Shown here piece after piece: positions 19,501-25,485 of a DNA stretch of 64,000 bases. Source of the stretch: Mycolicibacterium arabiense (GTDB taxonomy: Bacteria; Actinomycetota; Actinomycetes; Mycobacteriales; Mycobacteriaceae); contig NZ_AP022593.1 in the NCBI RefSeq assembly GCF_010731815.2, positions 2,604,001 to 2,668,000 on the forward strand. Direction: 5' to 3'. A program made the translations under genes and the position numbers. The notes beneath the pieces are model-generated. The model ran no database searches. It saw only the letters and a program-made list of their open reading frames with translations, and was not told the origin of the DNA. Position 1 is the stretch's first letter. Every line of letters starts with the position of its first letter.

Positions 19501-19946
19501 GACTCTGGATCCCCGGAGACAGCCATTCAGCTCCTACTCCGGCGGACTCGCTGCTCTTGGTCCGGCCCGACGTGGCGATCCATCAGCGGAAGCATGAGGA
19601 GCCAACAGAAACCGATTCCGAGACCGACACTGAAGCTGGCAAGGGCACCGGAACGGGAACTGGGACTGGGACTGGGACCGGAACATCAACCGGCCCCGGC
19701 CCTATCGATATCGCGTTCACGCGGTTCTACGGAGTCAAGACGCTCAGCTCGGACAAGATCGCGATGGACTTCAAGAACATCGCCGATGAGGTAATCGCCA
19801 ACCTTCGGGAACAGGGCATCAACCTGGTCGTGAAGATTGAGATCGAAGCAGTCGACTCAGGCGGCTTTGACGAGAACAAGATCCGCACGGTGTCGGAGAA
19901 CGCGAAGACGCTGAAGTTCGACCAGTCGGGGTTCGAGAAAGAATGA
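16581..19946 (+). CDS. Swt1-type HEPN plus DUF499 ATPase
   Basis: 1121 residues. Residues about 1-140 resemble a Swt1-type HEPN domain; the R-x4-H signature is present as R105-NTWA-H110, so RNase activity is possible. From about 230 the DUF499 P-loop module follows: NLQTNFGGGKTHSML near 255-268 (Walker A) and AVILIDEWVAYAR near 365 (Walker B). Later blocks (TRGVLRLMSTVIHALWAGED, NRNMLVFLAADEARLEELD) are typical of this large ATPase family. Near residues 1020-1040 is a low-complexity run of Gly-Thr dipeptides, encoded by degenerate six-base units, then a final small domain. DUF499 proteins accompany DUF1156 methyltransferases in DISARM-related loci and are related to BREX ATPases. Start ATG 16581 overlaps the previous stop by one base. 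Confidence 0.88.
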   Translation: MALSNRDRIDRMFQTMAPPLDDFIASVIGQGDPALGAAWTKLVQLKDGKKGAPSDKTYNPLDPQVQFRILTETNITNGFKPGWYPFSQTLGKAGESFAIELREVRNTWAHNGTFSDDDAYRALDTGERLLKLVGAAKEADEVHAIRLNLRRVTADKDDKKTLKAAVDNPEAAGLKPWREVLPPHHDVATGNFAASEFAADLYKVAFGGEKDSGYADAVEFFRRTYLTEGLTDLVGRAVRRLSGDDNAPPVINLQTNFGGGKTHSMLALWHVAAGLPVGQFPQDTQELLTKNGYTGAKVNRVAIVGNHFSPAGTTKDDGTHVNTIWGELAWQLGGAEAYALVAKADGDRTTPGEALHDLLAKYSPAVILIDEWVAYARSLVGRDDLAGGTFDDQFTFAQSLTEAAKGTSGVLLVISIPASETGDDSDKIVVAGNAEEVGGAHGLEALKRLQNVVRRVAEQWRPASSAEAYQIVRQRLFVQPDGAALASIGATARAYVDMYRKYADDFPRESRDTAYEDRIKRTYPIHPELFDRLYEEWSSLERFQRTRGVLRLMSTVIHALWAGEDASPLIMPGSIPLATSNVNAELTSYLQDSWKAIIDADVDGPTSEPARIDKEKPVFGQRSLTKRLARTVFFGATPTIGSAHKGLETQRVFLGTAVPGDVPGNFHSALTQLGDRATYFYSGSGKYWYDLQANITRTAKDQAERLHKEDVWAEIARRLQGQAKTRGDFAGVHVCPESNGDIPDTDEARLIVLHPKVAHKRGSDSPARAFAQKATEQRGTANRTNRNMLVFLAADEARLEELDAATRDYLGWSHVLTNEADLDLTQNQKNQASTRQAQADQTVKSRLLQTFTWALVPSQPDTSAPFVVRETKVEGQSESLAERVARRLGNDGDLSVRQAAVTIRLAVNKVPQIWKDGHVTLGALWGLYCQYPYMPRLRDRRVLEEGVLDLPMIWETDAFALATGIDAASGRFVGLWIPGDSHSAPTPADSLLLVRPDVAIHQRKHEEPTETDSETDTEAGKGTGTGTGTGTGTGTSTGPGPIDIAFTRFYGVKTLSSDKIAMDFKNIADEVIANLREQGINLVVKIEIEAVDSGGFDENKIRTVSENAKTLKFDQSGFEKE

Positions 19947-19979
19947 CCACCGGCAAGCTTGCAGAGTGGAGATGATGAG

Positions 19980-20495
19980 TTGTCCCGCTTCGCACCACGG
20001 ATACAGTCGACGCCGCTTCTAGGCCGAATATTCGGGTCCGGCGGCGAACGCCGCACCGACGAACTCGACAAGTGGCTCGAGGAGACACTCAAGCGCGAGT
20101 TCAAGGTTGACGCCATTGAGCGTGACGAGGACGGTGACATCCCCATTCCCCGCGGAAGCGCGCTTGTGTACGTACACACTGCGGATGACGACCCTCCGCG
20201 CATCGAGATCTTCTCCCCGCTGCTGGAGGACTTCACCATGCGCCCCGAGGTGTTCGCGGCAGTCAACTCCATCAATCGAAATACACCGCTCGCCAAGGCA
20301 TACGTCGACCCAGACAACGTACAAATCGTGCTTACCGCAGAGTTGTACATCTTCGACGAGCTGTCCCCCGATCAGCTCATGGCCACCATTGACCTCGTGG
20401 CTGACCGAGCGGACCACTATGACAGCCTTCTTCAGAAGCGGTTCGGCGGCAGAACCATGCTCGAGGACGATGAAGGCGACGAGTTCGATGTCTAA
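19980..20495 (+). CDS. YbjN/CesT-like (TY-Chap) chaperone-type protein
   Basis: 171 residues from TTG 19980, which follows GGAG at a suitable distance; TTG 19959 is an alternative. The central part (RIEIFSPLLEDFTMRPEVFA, AVNSINRNTPLAKAYV, VQIVLTAELYIFDELSPDQL) has the strand-helix order of the YbjN/type III-chaperone-like fold: a small domain that binds peptides of partner proteins. No membrane segment or signal. Its last eight bases overlap the start of the protease gene (ATGTCTAA), so the two proteins are translationally coupled and probably act together. Fold assignment is by pattern only; a structure prediction would settle it. Confidence 0.6.
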   Translation: MSRFAPRIQSTPLLGRIFGSGGERRTDELDKWLEETLKREFKVDAIERDEDGDIPIPRGSALVYVHTADDDPPRIEIFSPLLEDFTMRPEVFAAVNSINRNTPLAKAYVDPDNVQIVLTAELYIFDELSPDQLMATIDLVADRADHYDSLLQKRFGGRTMLEDDEGDEFDV

Positions 20496-21402
20496 CACAC
20501 CGGGGCGGTTGCTCCGGCAGTTCAGTGACGAGATCATCGATCTGGCTGAGCAGGTGGTGCTCTCGACTGCCATCGTCAAGGGGCAGACTCACGATTTCGA
20601 GGAAGGTAGTGGGTCCGCGTTCGTCTACGACGTCGAACACCTCGTCACAAACAATCACGTGGTACAAGACCTCGTTGAACCCATCTACGTTCAGCTTCCC
20701 GGCGCGCAGCGGGCCGAGGCACGGGTAGTCGGGCGCGACCCTTTGACCGATCTGGCGATCCTTCGCGTGGACCCGCAATCTGCTCAGCCACTTACGATCT
20801 CACCCCAGGGGGCCCGGCTTGGCGAACTCTGCTTCGCATTCGGCAGCCCTTTAGGCGAGTTCCCGGAGAGCATCAGCATCGGCATCGTGAGCGGACTGAA
20901 GCGGAGCCTTCCCACCGGCGACAAGCAAGCGATCTTTGACGTCATCCAGACGGACGCGGCGATCAATCCGGGGAACTCCGGGGGGCCGTTGGTGAACGTC
21001 GACGGTCAAGTCATCGGCGTGAACACGGCAGCTATTCCCGAGGCCGACGGCATCGGCTTCGCAGTTCCCGCCGACACCGTTGCTGAGGTCGTCCATGAGC
21101 TCATCACCTACGGAGCGGTCGAACGCGCGTCGCTCGGAGTGAGCGTCGCACGTCGGGCCGTCAACCGCGCACCCGGTGGCCATGCTCTTGTGGTGACCGC
21201 TGTTCGCGATAATTCAGCGGGCCCTTTCGAGCGCGGCGATGCCATAGTCGCTGTCGGCGATCGCGACATCGACTCGCAGAACGATCTGCTGCGCGCGCTG
21301 CGGCGAGATGTCGCCAATCGAAAGGTCTCAGTTGTTGTCCTGCGTGGTGACCACGAAGTTTCGATTGAGTGTCGCCCCCGCAGCGTACGAACCTTCGGCT
21401 GA
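20488..21402 (+). CDS. leaderless HtrA/DegP-type trypsin-like protease with PDZ domain
   Basis: 304 residues from ATG 20488. The trypsin-fold triad is complete: His57 in TNNHVV, Asp88 in TDLAIL, Ser164 in PGNSGGPLV. A PDZ-like domain follows at about 215-296 (ASLGVSVARRA, GPFERGDAIVAVGDRDI). Housekeeping HtrA proteins of mycobacteria have a signal peptide or membrane anchor; this one begins MSNTPGRLLRQFSDEIIDLA and has none, so it should work in the cytoplasm. It is the last gene of the operon and overlaps the chaperone-like gene by eight bases. Trypsin-like proteases occur as effectors in bacterial conflict systems, often beside TY-type chaperones, which fits an abortive-infection or activation role (inference). 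Confidence 0.85.
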   Translation: MSNTPGRLLRQFSDEIIDLAEQVVLSTAIVKGQTHDFEEGSGSAFVYDVEHLVTNNHVVQDLVEPIYVQLPGAQRAEARVVGRDPLTDLAILRVDPQSAQPLTISPQGARLGELCFAFGSPLGEFPESISIGIVSGLKRSLPTGDKQAIFDVIQTDAAINPGNSGGPLVNVDGQVIGVNTAAIPEADGIGFAVPADTVAEVVHELITYGAVERASLGVSVARRAVNRAPGGHALVVTAVRDNSAGPFERGDAIVAVGDRDIDSQNDLLRALRRDVANRKVSVVVLRGDHEVSIECRPRSVRTFG

Positions 21403-21416
21403 CCAGACCGAACGAG

Positions 21417-21813
21417 CTACCACTCCCCGTCAGCGACTACGTCGGGACTGAAGACGCCGATAGCGATCACCGTCTTCGGGTCAACGGGAACAAACTGATC
21501 GTCCTCGGTCCCAGGCTTTTCGTCGACGCCCTCGATGTTAGACGAAATTTTGGACTGAGCGAGGTCCTGCGCATCGGCGTCGCGTTCGTGGAACCACGGC
21601 AGCCCGGCGTCGATGTAGCCGTCCCGGTCGACCGGGGTCGAGGGCGGCACCTCCCCGGTGATGGACAGTCCACTGCGCGGCCGAGCACAAATCGACGAGC
21701 ACCCGCCTAGCGCTGCTCTCGTCGTAGTGGGCGAGCGGGCGACGGTCCAGAGCCGGCGGCAGCGGATACAACCCCCGTCTCGGGGATTTGCAGCGTCCGC
21801 TGAAAATTCACCG
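21417..21813 (-). pseudogene. frameshifted fragment of an unknown gene
   Basis: Two minus-strand frames each carry protein-like text that joins only if a frameshift near 21,680 is assumed: YPLPPALDRRPLAHYDESSA with RRVLVDLCSA in one frame, then TGEVPPSTPVDRDGYIDAGL with PWFHERDADAQDL in the other. The second part runs to a stop at 21,417. I do not recognise the family. It is joined directly to a broken serine recombinase N-terminus, so this stretch looks like a recombination scar at the island edge. Confidence 0.45.
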
Positions 21814-21957
21814 TCACTGGACCCGGCCCTCACGTTTGGACGCGCCAGTCAGCTTGTCGACGTATAGGCGGTCCTCGTCGACGCCGACGGCGAGCAGCTC
21901 GTCGGTCTGCGCGCCGTTCGACTGGTGCGCCGTCGACACGGGCGCGTAGCCGAGCAT
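21814..21957 (-). pseudogene. N-terminal remnant of a serine recombinase (resolvase)
   Basis: Starting at ATG 21,957 the minus strand reads MLGYAPVSTAHQSNGAQTDE, then GVDEDRLYVDKLTGASK, and stops at 21,814 after 47 codons. This is the opening of Tn3-type resolvases/invertases (normally GYARVSTxDQ with the nucleophile Ser, and R[IL]YxDKxTG). The catalytic Ser is kept but the usual Arg before it is Pro, and the catalytic domain is cut after its first third. It marks a former mobile element at the right end of the defence island. Confidence 0.75.
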
Positions 21958-21981
21958 TGGCCTACGGCGACGCTGTGGAGG

Positions 21982-22443
21982 TCAGGATGGGCACTCTCCC
22001 GCGTGGTGCAGCCAGCAATCGGGGCATTGGGCGGGCAGCGTCTCGGACGAGCGAGACTGGCCGCCTCCGAGATTGACGTGGCCCAGGGGTGTGAGCTTGA
22101 CGTCCGGGTCGATGGCCTGGAGCTGCGACAAGCGCGTCATTATCAGCTTGTGCAGTTTGGGCGAGTGCTTATAGTTCAGCACCTCCCGGTAGAGGTACGA
22201 CTGGTTTTCGGCGTCGGAGGGCGCAGGGTGGAGCTGGTCGGCAAGCGTGAGCGTGAGGGTACGTCGGACCATGCCAATGCTTTCAGCCGAGCACGGGATG
22301 CCGTCACGGTCGGCCTCCGCGGACATCTCTTCGTTCGTGAGTCCCCGATGAATGCCTTCGAGCGTTAACGAGAATCGTGTGCGTCCCACGTTGGCCAGCA
22401 GGGTCGTTTCCATCTCCGCCATGAGTGGTGTCGTTGCCAGCAT
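21982..22443 (-). CDS. small protein with C-terminal CPxC...HAGECP tag
   Basis: 153 residues from ATG 22,443 (ATG 22,422 possible). The body is predicted mostly helical, with a possible helix-turn-helix (GLTNEEMSAEADRDGIPCSA, then ESIGMVRRTL) and a helical PSDAENQSYLYREVLNY segment. It ends QCPDCWLHHAGECPS, which matches 10 of 13 positions of the tail of the helicase encoded at 4872-8393. The shared C-x2-C-x3-H-x3-C spacing suggests a small zinc knuckle. No family recognised. It is convergent with the plus-strand operon and lies just outside the recombinase scar; an inverted repeat stands before its start. Possible regulator or partner of the helicase. Confidence 0.7.
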   Translation of the reverse strand: MLATTPLMAEMETTLLANVGRTRFSLTLEGIHRGLTNEEMSAEADRDGIPCSAESIGMVRRTLTLTLADQLHPAPSDAENQSYLYREVLNYKHSPKLHKLIMTRLSQLQAIDPDVKLTPLGHVNLGGGQSRSSETLPAQCPDCWLHHAGECPS

Positions 22444-22454
22444 CCGTCCACGCT

Positions 22455-22475
22455 ATCCCAATAGATTAATGGGAT
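22455..22475 (-). promoter_or_regulatory. inverted repeat before the HAGECP-tag gene
   Basis: ATCCCA - nine A+T-rich bases - TGGGAT is a perfect six-base inverted repeat, 12 bases upstream of ATG 22,443. Its A+T-rich centre in a GC-rich genome suggests a promoter/operator, possibly autoregulated by the gene's own product if that has a helix-turn-helix. Confidence 0.45.
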
Positions 22476-22808
22476 CCATTGATAAGGGTCGGATTTCAAG
22501 GATCCTCACCAGGGGCATTGCAAGAAGCTGGACGCCTGTCATGGGTCATCCCATAACTCAAGACGGGACACCGGTGATGCACCGCTTTCCCGCCGCAAGA
22601 ACGCAGCTCGATGCGTCCACGTCACCTCTTTTATTCTTGCCCGCGAGGCTTTGGAGCTTCTAAGCTCCCGGTGGGGTCACTGCAGGTCGCTGCTAAACCG
22701 ATCCGCCAGCTAAGACGAGACTCGCAACTTTCGTCGATTGCCATTCAAGCTGGCGATCCCGAAGACGTGACCGCCAAGCCTACTGAGAACGGACCCGTCA
22801 CGGCATCT
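22476..22808. other. intergenic stretch without a recognisable gene
   Basis: Between the HAGECP-tag gene and the membrane protein gene ending at 22,809 I find no convincing reading frame, hairpin or repeat on either strand. It is likely the junction between the accessory island and the conserved chromosome. Confidence 0.5.
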
Positions 22809-23582
22809 CTAAGCGGTCGCGAATCTACCGTCGCACATTCGCGTTAACGCTCGACCATCACCCAATTCAGTCCGGTCCGCAGCGTGCAACCAGTAGTGCC
22901 GCACCATCCAATACAGCGTCGCCCCGCCCGGCACGTACAAGTCCGCACCGTCGATGACCTTCTCGCTGCCGTCCTGCAGCTGTAGCACGACAGCCTTGCG
23001 CGTCTTCTTTCCATGCGCAGTGTCTGTCACCTGAGCGATGTCGTCCCAGTCGACCGACTCCGTGTAAACGATGTTGGCGATGTCAACACCGTCCGGTGAC
23101 AACCCCACATAGCCGACGCCACCGCGCCGCCACCCGGTAAGCAAGCCGGCTACTCCCACCAGCGCACCGAATCCCGCGACCAACGGAGAGAACATCCTCA
23201 TACCCGAAGACATCGGAATGTCGAACGCTCCCATCGGCACCGCGACGGCAATCGCCAGCATGCTCATCGTGGCGAGCACAAGGCTGACGACGACGAGCGC
23301 AGAAAACCGCCGGTCCGGCAGCAGCACTGTGCCTGTCGAGTCATGATCCGCGCGTAGGGCTGTGCGTCCTCGACGGACAAGCTGCAGGGCTATTACGACG
23401 AGTACGAAGCTTGCGCCGAGCCCACACATCACCACTGCAGTCAGGTAATTCCCCCGAAGTAATGCCCGCAGCCCGAACCCAAGGGCCGCAACGGCAGGCG
23501 CCAAGCCCGCGACGGTGACCAACACCAGCCGACGCCCACTCGACACCCACCCCTGCGGCTCCGGCAGCGTCAATACGGACAC
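22809..23582 (-). CDS. four-helix membrane protein of the EspC/WXG locus
   Basis: 257 residues from GTG 23,582, chosen because it overlaps the end of the upstream WXG-type gene by 13 bases and starts just before the first membrane helix; a longer frame to 23,768 is arginine-rich noise. Hydrophobic segments: LVLVTVAGLAPAVAALGF, YLTAVVMCGLGASFVLVVIA, ALVVVSLVLATMSMLAIAVA and a segment around SPLVAGFGALVGVAGLL. The C-terminal half is soluble (VDWDDIAQVTDTAHGKKTRK, VVLQLQDGSEKVIDGADLYV), resembling a PH-like membrane-protein tail. Function unknown; its overlap suggests it works with the secreted-type proteins encoded before it. Confidence 0.75.
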   Translation of the reverse strand: MSVLTLPEPQGWVSSGRRLVLVTVAGLAPAVAALGFGLRALLRGNYLTAVVMCGLGASFVLVVIALQLVRRGRTALRADHDSTGTVLLPDRRFSALVVVSLVLATMSMLAIAVAVPMGAFDIPMSSGMRMFSPLVAGFGALVGVAGLLTGWRRGGVGYVGLSPDGVDIANIVYTESVDWDDIAQVTDTAHGKKTRKAVVLQLQDGSEKVIDGADLYVPGGATLYWMVRHYWLHAADRTELGDGRALTRMCDGRFATA

Positions 23583-24937
23583 ACGAGGTCTCCGATCTTT
23601 TTCCCGAGTTCGGCGAACCCCCACCCGCCGAGCAGCGCTCCGCCGGCCGCGAGCGTCGGGACCATCACTGGTGCCAACGGTCCTGTCGCTGCACCGGCCA
23701 TCGCACCTCCCTCTGCCAACGCCCAGCCTCCAACACCGCCACCCCCGCCGCCGAACGCTGCGATGCACGCGTCCCGTCCGGACTCCGCCATCACCATGTC
23801 GAACACCGTCGTCGCGACACCCAACGCCGGCCCACCATACTTGGCGGACCTACCGATGTCCTCGACCGATTCGGCCGTCAGCATCGGCAAGCCGCCGCCA
23901 TTGACCACATGCTTCTCGAGGCCTGACAACGCTGAACCCGCTCCGAGCGACATGTTGTCGATCAACTGCACCGGAACTGCTTGATGTCGCCCTCCGGCGG
24001 TCGTGAAGCCGGCGGTGCGGTGTCCCGTCGGATCCATCGACATGGTGAAATTCGACCCGTCCGGCCACGTCACGGATGTGTAGTCGCACTCGTTTCCGAG
24101 GTCGTGCCACGAGCTGGACTCGGAGACTTCATTGCCGTCTTTGTCGAATTGCTCGACTGAGATGAAGTTCTGCTTGCTGGGCCAGGCGAAGGGGTCCTTC
24201 TTGGTTATCACCTGCTTGCTGCCGTCCTGCATGATCACTGTCTTCACCTCCTCGCCGTATGCGTTCTCCGACTCGATGACCTCGCGGACGGAAATCGCCA
24301 TGTCACCGTTTCGTAGCGCCTGCTGATCGAGCAGCCCAATCGGATCGCGCGGATCGGGCACCTGGTCCCGCGGCCGTCCAGGCGCCGTCGGAATGTCGAA
24401 CGGATCTCCCGATGGCCTAGCTTCCACGAAACCGAAGCGTCCGCCGGCCGCAGCAACGGCGTTCGCCGTCTTCTCGTCGGCGTCACCGACGGCGGTCAAC
24501 AGGGTGTTGATTTCGCCCTGCTCCTCGGCCGCCAGCTTCTGCAGCTTGGCGATGTCATCAGCGGACATCGTCACCGGGTCGATCAGCACCACCCATTGGT
24601 CGCTGACGTTGAGCGGTCCGGCGTCAACCTGATCCGCCTTGGCCAGTAGCGCGGCCCTGGCCTGCCCGACCGCCGACCCGCCGCTGTTGAGCGCTGCAGC
24701 GACGGCTTTGGCGTACTCGGACACCTTCGACGCGTCGCGGCTGGCCCGACCGAACATCGCGCTGGCCGCCTCGTGCGAGCGACCAGACCACGCCCGTGTC
24801 TCCGGCATCTGAGTGCACGCGGTGTCTATTCCACCCACCGCGCCGGCGACCGACTCCGCTGCAGCACTAATCGCCGCCGCGGATGCCGCCAACGCATCGG
24901 GGTTCCAACTCCGCAGAGTCGGTCGGGACGGCAGCAT
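23570..24937 (-). CDS. WXG100-like/ESX-type secreted protein
   Basis: 455 residues. The N-terminal 115 residues are an all-helical hairpin-like domain with Ala-rich heptads and a central turn (TRAWSGRSHEAASAMFG) like the WXG motif of type VII secretion substrates. The middle is hydrophilic and repeats Asp/Ser/Gly-rich strands. The C-terminus has Ala/Gly-rich hydrophobic stretches (GGWALAEGGAMAGAA, VMVPTLAAGGALLGG). The preceding small gene is EspC-like and ends three bases before this start, so the two probably form a co-secreted pair through an ESX system encoded elsewhere. No enzymatic toxin domain was recognised in the C-terminal half. Confidence 0.75.
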   Translation of the reverse strand: MLPSRPTLRSWNPDALAASAAAISAAAESVAGAVGGIDTACTQMPETRAWSGRSHEAASAMFGRASRDASKVSEYAKAVAAALNSGGSAVGQARAALLAKADQVDAGPLNVSDQWVVLIDPVTMSADDIAKLQKLAAEEQGEINTLLTAVGDADEKTANAVAAAGGRFGFVEARPSGDPFDIPTAPGRPRDQVPDPRDPIGLLDQQALRNGDMAISVREVIESENAYGEEVKTVIMQDGSKQVITKKDPFAWPSKQNFISVEQFDKDGNEVSESSSWHDLGNECDYTSVTWPDGSNFTMSMDPTGHRTAGFTTAGGRHQAVPVQLIDNMSLGAGSALSGLEKHVVNGGGLPMLTAESVEDIGRSAKYGGPALGVATTVFDMVMAESGRDACIAAFGGGGGGVGGWALAEGGAMAGAATGPLAPVMVPTLAAGGALLGGWGFAELGKKIGDLVCPY

Positions 24938-24940
24938 CGG

Positions 24941-25225
24941 TCAGAAGAGCCCGTCGAACTGGCCTGCCAGAGAGTCATCAGTCACTTCGAAAGCGTCACC
25001 CGCGCCCCGCACGGCCGTCCCCATCTTCGTCACGTTCTGCGACAGCTGAGTGAGCAACTGGCTGAAGTGCTCGCCCACCGTCCGCGCCGCCCACTGCGTC
25101 GTCGAACCCGGCAGAGCATCCCCAGCAGACGAAACCTTCTCGCCGACGCCCACTGCGCTGATTTCCCTTGCAGCGATGTCGACCTGTCCGGCGAAGGCGC
25201 GCAGGATCTCAGGATCAACCAGCAT
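24941..25225 (-). CDS. EspC-like ESX secretion-associated protein
   Basis: 94 residues from ATG 25,225. The opening MLVDPEILRAFAGQVDIAA and the amphipathic helix-turn-helix layout (SSAGDALPGSTTQWAARTVG at the turn) match the EspC family of small type VII secretion proteins. No classical signal peptide. First gene of a three-gene minus-strand operon with the WXG-type and membrane protein genes, spaced three bases from the next. It probably pairs with the downstream WXG-type protein for export. Confidence 0.8.
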   Translation of the reverse strand: MLVDPEILRAFAGQVDIAAREISAVGVGEKVSSAGDALPGSTTQWAARTVGEHFSQLLTQLSQNVTKMGTAVRGAGDAFEVTDDSLAGQFDGLF

Positions 25226-25485
25226 TCTTGCCCCCCGGCTCTTCCCCGATGTCTGACCGACCGACCTAGGCGACAGCCGTTAAGCATCGGCGTCGCACGT
25301 TCGATTATGCGACACCGTCTCCACCCTCGATGACACCTTTTCCTCAGGTCGACGACTGAAGCGCCGGCCAAACGATTTCAGTCATTCAGCGCCTGTCGAG
25401 GCCAGCTCGGCCTCGATGCGCACCGCAGTGACTGTCTCAGTGCAGCTCGGTCGATCGAAATGCGTTGTCAACCAACGCCGACCGC

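Noticed and set aside
22444..22808. a small gene or tRNA attachment site at the island edge
   Set aside because: No cloverleaf, no convincing frame and no direct repeat with the left side could be seen.
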